Assembly (NCBI GenBank): GCA_934667475.1
Contig: CAKUMB010000001.1
Span: forward strand, 62,001-126,000
From: an uncultured Muribaculaceae bacterium
GTDB taxonomy: Bacteria > Bacteroidota > Bacteroidia > Bacteroidales > Muribaculaceae
Direction of reading: 5' to 3'
Length of the DNA stretch: 64,000 nt
A program made the position numbers and the translations under genes. Of the stretch, positions 42,202 through 48,298 are shown in pieces; the stretch's first letter is position 1; the number at the start of each line of letters is the position of its first letter. Below the pieces are notes generated by a model that was not told where the DNA came from, ran no database searches, and was given only the letters and a program-made list of their open reading frames with translations.

Positions 42202-43188
42202 TTATTTAATCAGCCCAAGGCTCTTTGAAATTTCCAGCATGCGCTCAATGGGCTTCACTGCCTTTTCCGACACCTCGGGGTCTACCTCGATTTCAGGAGC
42301 CATGTATTTGAGCGAGTTGTAAAGTTTTTCGAGCGTCACAAGCTTCATGAAAGCACATTCGTTGCAGGCACACTTGCCATCGTCGGGCGGAGCGGGAATG
42401 AATGTCTTCTCGGGGCACTGCTTGCGCATCTCATACAGAATGCCGCTCTCGGTGCACACTATGAACTCATTACCATCGCTTGCCTTGGCATAGTTGAGCA
42501 GGCCCTGCGTGCTGCCTATCTTGTCGGCCACGAGGCGTATGGGCTTTGGGCACTCGGGGTGGACGAGGATTTTGGCGGCTGGATACTGCCGCTTGAGGTC
42601 CATAATCTTCTCGAGCGAGAACTTCTCGTGCACACTGCATGCACCATCCCACACCTTCATGTGGCGGCCGGTGAGGCTGTTGATGTAGTTGCCCAGATTG
42701 CGGTCGGGGCCGAATATTATTTTCTCATCTTTCGGGAAACTCTCCACTATTTGGCGCGCGTTGCTCGATGTGACAATCACATCGGTCATAGCCTTGACGG
42801 CCGCACTGGTGTTGGCGTAGCTTATCACGGTGTAGCCAGGGTTCTGGTCGAGGTAGGCCTTAAACTCGTCGGCCGGACAACTGTCGGCCAGCGAGCAGCC
42901 AGCGCTCAGGTCGGGCACAATCACCTTTTTGTCTGGGCAAAGGATCTTCGCCGTCTCGCCCATGAAGTGGACACCGCACAGCACTATCACGTCGGCCTCG
43001 GTCTTGGCTGCAAGCTGCGCCAGGGCCAGACTGTCGCCAATGTAGTCGGCTATTTCCTGAATTTCATCGCGCTGATAGAAGTGAGCCATTATCACGGCAT
43101 TCCGCTCGCGCTTGAGCCGCAGTATCTCCTGCCTCAAGTCTATTCCCTCGGGAATGGGAGCGTCAACGTATCCGTTTTCAACATTCAT
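42202..43188 (-). CDS. nadA: Quinolinate synthase A
   Basis: 4Fe-4S enzyme of de novo NAD synthesis that condenses iminoaspartate with dihydroxyacetone phosphate. The 328-residue protein has three iron-ligating Cys in CGVHFMGETAK (about residue 91), HPECPKPI (about 210) and CNECAFMKL (about 283). AHFYQRDEIQEIADYIGDS, split here as AHFYQRDEIQE and IADYIGDS, is the substrate-binding region. The start MNVENGYVDAP at 43188 is preferred over 43263, which would add a basic, non-conserved stretch read from the AT-rich intergenic region. nadB and nadC are not in the window. Confidence 0.96.
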   Translation of the reverse strand: MNVENGYVDAPIPEGIDLRQEILRLKRERNAVIMAHFYQRDEIQEIADYIGDSLALAQLAAKTEADVIVLCGVHFMGETAKILCPDKKVIVPDLSAGCSLADSCPADEFKAYLDQNPGYTVISYANTSAAVKAMTDVIVTSSNARQIVESFPKDEKIIFGPDRNLGNYINSLTGRHMKVWDGACSVHEKFSLEKIMDLKRQYPAAKILVHPECPKPIRLVADKIGSTQGLLNYAKASDGNEFIVCTESGILYEMRKQCPEKTFIPAPPDDGKCACNECAFMKLVTLEKLYNSLKYMAPEIEVDPEVSEKAVKPIERMLEISKSLGLIK

Positions 43189-43646
43189 ATTATATATGTT
43201 TTTTATTTTATTTCTTAAAAATCTTTTTTTATGCTGATAATAATGACTGGTTGATAACTTCAATAACTTTTTGCCTAATCTCTTGCTTTTTAAGTTGTTT
43301 TACTGGCACCTTGTGGTTATAACCAAGGTATTCACAACCTTTGCTTTTGATTTATAGCCTATTGCACACGTTATTAACAGCCTGTGGATAATGTGCAAAG
43401 TTAATAATTTTACTGCTCACTGCCTATTAAAAACTGATGAAAACCATGTTGAAACGCCAATAAAAGATAAATGTTAACTAATTTGGTTTTTAGTGCAATG
43501 CCGTTACCGCACAATATTTAGCCAAATCCAAATTTTAATCCCTTTTTTTGTGAATTAGTTGTTTCGTGGTTTTAACACGGTTATCAACAAGTTGTGAATA
43601 GTGCTTTTTATAGCTATATTTGTATTGTAAAAAAGAATAACTGGCA
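43189..43646. other. Candidate chromosomal origin (oriC), left part
   Basis: A gene-free AT-rich region of about 460 bases. DnaA-box-like 9-mers: a perfect TTATCCACA (minus strand, 43383-43391), TTATCAACA (plus, 43581-43589), GTATTCACA (plus, 43328-43336), CTATTCACA (minus, 43594-43602) and TGTGGTTAT (43312-43320, near match within GGTTATAACC). Genes to the left are mostly on the minus strand and those to the right mostly on the plus strand, as expected on either side of an origin. Related boxes continue beyond the trmH-family gene at 44178-44255. Confidence 0.6.
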
Positions 43647-44183
43647 ATGAAGAAGAAGTCAATGATCGATTTGCATCGCATCGATGCCGAGGAGTTTAAG
43701 CATGTGAGCAAAATCCCACTTGTGGTGGTGCTCGACAATGTGCGCAGCGAGATGAACGTGGGTTCGGTGTTTCGCACCGCCGACGCCTTTGTGGTCGAGG
43801 AGATAGCGCTGTGTGGCATCACTGCAGTGCCGCCCTTGCCTGAGATTCACAAGACTGCGCTTGGTGCCGAAGACTCGGTGGCGTGGACTCACTACGCGTC
43901 GGCCATCGAGGCTGTGCGCGACTTGCGCTGCAAAGGTTATAAAATATTGGCTGTGGAGCAAGTGCACGGCAGCACAAGTCTTGAACAATTTATTGTAGAC
44001 CCTTGTGCAAAATATGCCGTGGTGCTGGGCAACGAGGTGAAAGGTGTGAGCCAGGAGGTGGTTGACGCCAGCGATTTGTGCCTCGAAATTCCGCAGTGTG
44101 GCACCAAGCATTCGCTCAACATTGCCAACACTGCCGCCATAGTTATGTGGCAAATGTTCAGCAAAATGCGGCTGGGTTGTTGA
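43647..44183 (+). CDS. TrmH/SpoU-family RNA 2'-O-methyltransferase
   Basis: A 178-residue SPOUT methyltransferase that uses S-adenosylmethionine to methylate a ribose in tRNA or rRNA. Motif 1 is NVGSVFRTADAF (about 37-48, with the catalytic Arg), motif 2 is VLGNEVKGVS (about 125-134), and motif 3 is IPQCGTKHSLNIANTAAI (about 147-164), which forms the trefoil knot. There is no N-terminal substrate-binding extension, so it is a minimal TrmH-type enzyme. It lies inside the proposed origin region, flanked by DnaA-box-like repeats on both sides. Confidence 0.93.
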   Translation: MKKKSMIDLHRIDAEEFKHVSKIPLVVVLDNVRSEMNVGSVFRTADAFVVEEIALCGITAVPPLPEIHKTALGAEDSVAWTHYASAIEAVRDLRCKGYKILAVEQVHGSTSLEQFIVDPCAKYAVVLGNEVKGVSQEVVDASDLCLEIPQCGTKHSLNIANTAAIVMWQMFSKMRLGC

Positions 44184-44255
44184 TAACCTTGTTGATGGTA
44201 ATTGTTAATGTGCAGTAAACAAGCATATTAACCCTGTTGATAACTATGTTGATAA
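44178..44255. other. Candidate oriC, right cluster of DnaA-box-like repeats
   Basis: Three copies of TGTTGATAA (TTATCAACA on the minus strand) at 44178-44186, 44235-44243 and 44247-44255, between the TrmH-family gene and serine dehydratase. The same 9-mer occurs in the opposite orientation at 43581-43589 left of the gene. The last two copies are 12 bases apart, about one helical turn. Confidence 0.55.
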
Positions 44256-44265
44256 AGATGCTTTT

Positions 44266-45465
44266 ATGGAATCTATTCGCGAAATATACAAAATAGGTCA
44301 TGGCCCGTCGAGCAGCCACACCATGGGACCGCGGTTTGCGGCCGAAAGGTTTTTGAAGCGCGTTGCCGGCCGCTCGGTTGTTGGGTTTGAGGTCACACTC
44401 TACGGTTCGTTGGCCGCCACAGGCAAGGGCCACCTCACCGATGTGGCCATACTTGAGATAATGAACCCTGTGGCGCCCACCACCATCAAGTGGTGTCCCG
44501 ACGTGTTTCTTAAGTTTCACCCCAATGGCATGAAATTCAAGGCCATTGGAAATGGAGGCGGCACAATAGATGAGTGGACTGTGTATTCCATTGGCGGCGG
44601 CGACATTGCCGAGGAGGGTGTGCCCAGCAGCCGCCCCGACGTGTATGAGATGAGCACCATTGCCGAAATCGAGCAGTGGTGCAAGCGCACAGGGCGCACC
44701 TATTGGGAATATGTCGACATCAAGGAGGGTGCCAATGGCATCTGGGATTACTTGGCGCAGGTGTGGAAGGCCATGCAGCGCGCAGTGGGCCGCGGTATCG
44801 AGGCCGAGGGTGTGTTGCCCGGAGGGCTGGGAGTGAGGCGCAAGGCCGTGAGCTACTATGTGAAGGCTTCGGGACACACCGGCAGCCTCAGAAGCCGCGG
44901 GCTGGTGTATGCCTATGCGCTGGCGGTGAGCGAGGAGAATGCAAGCGGAGGTGAGATTGTCACGGCTCCCACTTGCGGCTCGTGTGCTGTGATGCCGGCC
45001 GTGCTATATGAGTTGTACAAGAGCAAGGGATTCAGCGAGCAGCGCATATTGCGCGCCCTTGCCACTGCAGGCATATTTGGCAATGTGGTCAAGACCAACG
45101 CCTCGATTTCGGGTGCCGAGGTGGGATGCCAGGGCGAGGTGGGCGTGGCTTGCGCCATGGCTGCGGCTGCGGCGTGCCAGCTGTTTGGAGGCACGCCGGC
45201 GCAAATCGAGTATGCCGCCGAGATGGGCCTTGAGCACCACTTGGGCCTCACATGCGACCCCGTGTGCGGACTCGTGCAGATTCCATGCATCGAGCGCAAT
45301 GCCTATGCCGCCGCACGCGCACTCGACGCCAACCTGTATGCCTCGTTCAGCGACGGCAACCACCGCGTGAGCTTCGACCGCGTGGTGCGCGTGATGAAGC
45401 AGACGGGCAAAGACCTGCCGTCGCTCTACAAAGAGACGGCCGAGGGCGGACTTGCAGCCTTATAG
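44266..45465 (+). CDS. sdaA: L-serine ammonia-lyase (iron-sulfur type)
   Basis: Deaminates L-serine to pyruvate and ammonia. The 399-residue single-chain enzyme has GHGPSSSHTMGP near residue 10 (substrate site), TCGSCAVMPAV near residue 228 and CDPVCGLVQIPCIERN near residue 328. These supply the cysteine ligands of the labile 4Fe-4S cluster. The beta and alpha domains are joined in one chain, as in E. coli SdaA. Base use is G-rich on the coding strand. Its stop overlaps the convergent crcB gene by six bases. Confidence 0.95.
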   Translation: MESIREIYKIGHGPSSSHTMGPRFAAERFLKRVAGRSVVGFEVTLYGSLAATGKGHLTDVAILEIMNPVAPTTIKWCPDVFLKFHPNGMKFKAIGNGGGTIDEWTVYSIGGGDIAEEGVPSSRPDVYEMSTIAEIEQWCKRTGRTYWEYVDIKEGANGIWDYLAQVWKAMQRAVGRGIEAEGVLPGGLGVRRKAVSYYVKASGHTGSLRSRGLVYAYALAVSEENASGGEIVTAPTCGSCAVMPAVLYELYKSKGFSEQRILRALATAGIFGNVVKTNASISGAEVGCQGEVGVACAMAAAAACQLFGGTPAQIEYAAEMGLEHHLGLTCDPVCGLVQIPCIERNAYAAARALDANLYASFSDGNHRVSFDRVVRVMKQTGKDLPSLYKETAEGGLAAL

Positions 45466-45843
45466 AATGTGGCGCATCAGGGTGAGCGCGGCATACAGTG
45501 CCGCAAGGCCAAGCAGCAGGCTCAGTGCTGCGTAGGCGGCCGATGCAGCCATTTGGCCAGCGCTTAGCAGCGCGTGGTTTTCGTTGATGAAGGTGGAGAA
45601 AGTGGTGAAGCCGCCGCAGAAGCCCACCGATAGAAAAAGCCGCCATGTGTCGCTGCCAATGCCGTTGCGGCTTAGGGCTGCACTGATAATGCCTATTGCG
45701 AAGCAGCCTAGCACATTCACCGCAAGTGTGCCAAGCGGCAGTTGGCCGCCGCCGAAGCGGCTGTCGATGGCCTGACTCAGCGCATAGCGTGCCATGCCGC
45801 CCAGGCAGCTTCCCGCCCCAATGCAAAATAGTGACTGAATCAT
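45460..45843 (-). CDS. crcB: Fluoride channel CrcB/Fluc
   Basis: A 127-residue dual-topology dimeric fluoride exporter of the inner membrane. Four hydrophobic helices; GGMARYAL near residue 14 (conserved Arg), GTLAVNVLGCF near residue 38 (Asn lining the pore) and GFCGGFTTFSTF near residue 70 (the GGxTTFSTF signature with the phenylalanine box and central sodium site). The start is MIQSLFCIG at 45843; the longer frame to 45963 reads through the tRNA gene. No fluoride riboswitch is visible in the 24-base gap to the upstream terminator. Confidence 0.93.
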   Translation of the reverse strand: MIQSLFCIGAGSCLGGMARYALSQAIDSRFGGGQLPLGTLAVNVLGCFAIGIISAALSRNGIGSDTWRLFLSVGFCGGFTTFSTFINENHALLSAGQMAASAAYAALSLLLGLAALYAALTLMRHIL

Positions 45844-45867
45844 AGAAATTGATAGAATGAAAAAATT

Positions 45868-45897
45868 AAAGCCTTGGCACATGTGCCAAGGCTTTTT
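45868..45897. terminator. Terminator between tRNA-Pro and crcB
   Basis: A perfect palindrome with stem AAAGCCTTGGCAC/GTGCCAAGGCTTT (45868-45880 with 45883-45895). On the minus strand it is followed by TTTAATTTTTTC, so it should end the tRNA-Pro transcript. crcB starts only 24 bases further on. Confidence 0.85.
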
Positions 45898-45901
45898 TAG
45901 T

Positions 45902-45978
45902 TGGTCGGGGTGAGAGGACTCGAACTTCCGACCTCCACGTCCCGAACGTGGCGCGCTAACCAACTGTGCTACACCCCG
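45902..45978 (-). tRNA. tRNA-Pro, anticodon CGG
   Basis: Full cloverleaf on the minus strand: acceptor CGGGGTG (45972-45978) pairs with CACCCCG (45906-45912). The anticodon stem CCACG/CGTGG encloses loop TTCGGGA with anticodon CGG. The T loop is TTCGAGT, and the discriminator A is followed by an encoded CCA (45902-45904). Reads CCG codons. The T stem (GGAAG/CCTCT) has one A-C mismatch and one G-T pair. The tRNA lies ahead of crcB, separated by a terminator. Confidence 0.95.
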
Positions 45979-46160
45979 AATCCTTTTTTGCGGTGCAAAG
46001 TTAATGCATTTATTTCAAAATGCAACATAAAAAACTTAAAAAAGTTGCAGCTGTAGAGTCCAACAGCAAGTGCACAATTAATCAAAGTGCATGAAGAATC
46101 TCTTTATAGGCGAGTCAAAGTCGAGTTTTCACTTGGTCATATTTTTTTAACAGAAAGGGT

Positions 46161-47282
46161 TTACTTGTTGAGGCTGTTGATGAGTCGCTCTATGCGCTTG
46201 TGCGACTGCACCAGGCGGCCATAGGGAATTTGGCCGCGCTTCACCGCATCTACAATTATGTCGACAAGGTGAAACGGTCGGTCGGCCTCAAAGCCGGTGT
46301 TGATGTTGTTGCCCACGCATATCAGGTCGGCGCCGGCGTTGATGGCCAAAATCAGGGCCTTGCGTATACTGTATTGCTTGATGATGCCTTCCATATACAT
46401 GTCGTCGGTGAGCACCACACCATCGTAGCCCAGTTGCTTTCGCAGCACGCCGTCGATGATTTTGCGCGACAGTGTGGCGGGATACTCGGGGTCGAGCTGG
46501 CGGTTGAAAATGTGTGCCGTCATCACCACATCCACCTTGCCCTGCTTTATGAGTCGCTTGAAGGGCTCAAGTTCTTGCGGCTGCCAGGTGTTGGTCACGT
46601 CCACAAAGCCCCAGTGCGAGTCGGCGGTGGCGCTGCCATGGCCCGGGAAGTGCTTGATGGTGCATGCCACATGCTGCTTGTGTGCCTCATCGATCATCCA
46701 GCCGGCCTGGCGTGCCACTGTGGCGGGGTCGGAGCTGAAGCCGCGCTGCAGCTTGCCTATTGCGGGGCAGTCGGGGTGGGTGATGTCGACCACGGGGGCC
46801 AGGTTGAGGTTGATGCCGCTCGATGCCAGCTGCGCGGCTATGCGGCGGCCATAGAATCGGGTGGTGTCTTCGCTGCCGGCTTGGCCCACATATTCGGCCG
46901 ATGGCACGGACTCGTAGCCGTATTGCGGCTTGAGGCGCGCCACGCGTCCGCCTTCCTGGTCGGTGGCTATCAGCAGCCGTCCTCCGGCCCATTTTTGCAG
47001 TTGCGAGGTGAGGGCCTGCAGCTGGCTCACCGAGGTGATGTTGCGTGAGCCTATTTTGGCCGAGCCTGTGAGGTCGACGTCAAACAGCACTATGCTGCCC
47101 ACATGCAGGTCGCGCACATAGCGTGCGGCGTCGCTGGCCTCGTCCACGGTGTTGCCTTTGAAGCCCACCATCAGCATTTGCGCGGCATAGCGGCGCAGCA
47201 CCGAGTCGGCTGGCAGCGATGCGGCCACCGACTGTGCAACTGCGGCCACGGCCACAGCGATAGAAAGAAGAATGCGATTCAT
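46161..47282 (-). CDS. Glycoside hydrolase family 3 beta-N-acetylhexosaminidase (NagZ-like), exported
   Basis: A 373-residue exported enzyme. The signal peptide covers about residues 1-21 (LLSIAVAVAAVAQSVAA). The GH3 TIM barrel has the NagZ signature KHFPGHGSATADSHWGF near residue 205, whose His-Asp dyad acts as acid/base. The nucleophile Asp is in VVLTDDMYMEGI near residue 285. DQEGGRVARL near residue 107 binds the GlcNAc. NagZ-type enzymes release GlcNAc from peptidoglycan fragments or host glycans; here the location would be periplasmic or outer. The start is MNRILLS at 47282. There is no C-terminal domain, as usual for NagZ. Confidence 0.92.
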   Translation of the reverse strand: MNRILLSIAVAVAAVAQSVAASLPADSVLRRYAAQMLMVGFKGNTVDEASDAARYVRDLHVGSIVLFDVDLTGSAKIGSRNITSVSQLQALTSQLQKWAGGRLLIATDQEGGRVARLKPQYGYESVPSAEYVGQAGSEDTTRFYGRRIAAQLASSGINLNLAPVVDITHPDCPAIGKLQRGFSSDPATVARQAGWMIDEAHKQHVACTIKHFPGHGSATADSHWGFVDVTNTWQPQELEPFKRLIKQGKVDVVMTAHIFNRQLDPEYPATLSRKIIDGVLRKQLGYDGVVLTDDMYMEGIIKQYSIRKALILAINAGADLICVGNNINTGFEADRPFHLVDIIVDAVKRGQIPYGRLVQSHKRIERLINSLNK

Positions 47283-47358
47283 TAAAAATAGAGTGTTATG
47301 AAAATGGTTGAAAAAGTAGGTGCGGAATCGATGGTGTGGAGCAGTCTGCCCCACTCCT

Positions 47359-47784
47359 TTAGCTGAAGAAGCCGAAGAAGAAGTAGCAGGCAATCCACAC
47401 AATGTTCAGGTCTTCGCCATAACCGATAATCTTGTAGCTGGCGTCGGTCACCTTGCCCGTTTTGCGGTCGATGTGGCCCAGAGTGCGGCTTTCGCCGTCG
47501 TGCACGGCGCCGTCGACGGTGATGTAGCCAATGCGTGTGCCTTTGGCGTCATACACCTGCATGTCGGCACTCACGCGCCCCAGCTGGCGGTGGTTGCGGT
47601 CGGTGATGGTGCCGTTGGGGTTGAAGTATCCCACCGTTATCAGCTTGGTGTCGCGCACGGTGCCGTTAGCCGATATTTTTCCCACCAGCGAATAGCTGGA
47701 GTTGCGCAGGTTTTGTGCCTCTGCCGGAGCAATGCTTGCAATGGCGAGTGCCGCCATTATGATTAAGAGTCGAAAAAGTTTCAT
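47359..47784 (-). CDS. Small secreted repeat protein (beta-hairpin repeats)
   Basis: A 141-residue protein with signal peptide (KLFRLLIIMAALAIASIAPA, cleaved after AEA). The mature part is a series of about five short repeats of the pattern G-x-I/V-x-x-(D/N)-G-x-(V/I)-x-D (VGKISANGTVRD, VGYFNPNGTITD, LGRVSADMQVYD, IGYITVDGAVHD, LGHIDRKTGKVTD). This resembles the five-fold beta-flower type of Bacteroides secreted proteins. The C-terminus is hydrophobic and aromatic (VWIACYFFFGFFS). The function is not known to me. It lies 76 bases upstream of the NagZ-like gene on the same strand and may share its transcript. Confidence 0.75.
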   Translation of the reverse strand: MKLFRLLIIMAALAIASIAPAEAQNLRNSSYSLVGKISANGTVRDTKLITVGYFNPNGTITDRNHRQLGRVSADMQVYDAKGTRIGYITVDGAVHDGESRTLGHIDRKTGKVTDASYKIIGYGEDLNIVWIACYFFFGFFS

Positions 47785-48298
47785 ATATACGTATATAATA
47801 TGTGCGCAATGGCGCATTGTGTTGCTGCAAGCGCAGTTAGCCACTGCCGCACAAAGTTAACTTAAATTTCGCTAACGGCAAAAGTCCGTTGGCTTTTGCT
47901 TTCTGATTTGACCCGAGGCGGCGCCGATGGTTTAACGGATAGATTGTTGAACGTAATAATACATATTGTTGAAATAATACCATAATCACAAATATATTCA
48001 ACACAATTGTTTTGCCCGATGACGTCACATGGCATAATTTAGCAACCAAGGAAAAAATAGCTGCCTAAAAAATCGTATGAGAAAGAATGAAACACACACG
48101 CCCGTAACCAATGGCTGAATCGATTCTTTTTGATTTTTAGGAAGTCGCTTTTTGATAGTGGTTTACCACAGCATCGCTGCTCCCAGAGCATCGCACTAAT
48201 CATGTGTGGCTATGGAGTGAAATTGCTGTCACCACACTTAATGAAATGTGAACAACTAACATTAAAACACTTTAATAGTCTTATTACTTGTAAAAATC
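47785..48298. other. Long intergenic region with spaced direct repeats
   Basis: About 510 bases between divergent genes. ATTGTTGAA occurs at 47943-47951 and 47965-47973, exactly 22 bases apart, with a near-inverted copy TTCAACACAAT at 47997-48007. These are placed like operator half-sites. No ORF or RNA structure that I can support. Confidence 0.35.

Noticed and set aside
39316..42228. 970-codon open frame on the plus strand
   Set aside because: It is antisense to leuS, which has complete class I synthetase motifs. Long antisense frames are expected in GC-rich DNA of this codon use; the translation is His/Val-rich and has no family signature.
45844..45900. Fluoride riboswitch upstream of crcB
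   Set aside because: Only a simple palindromic terminator is present; the conserved crcB-RNA core is not visible and there is no space for it.
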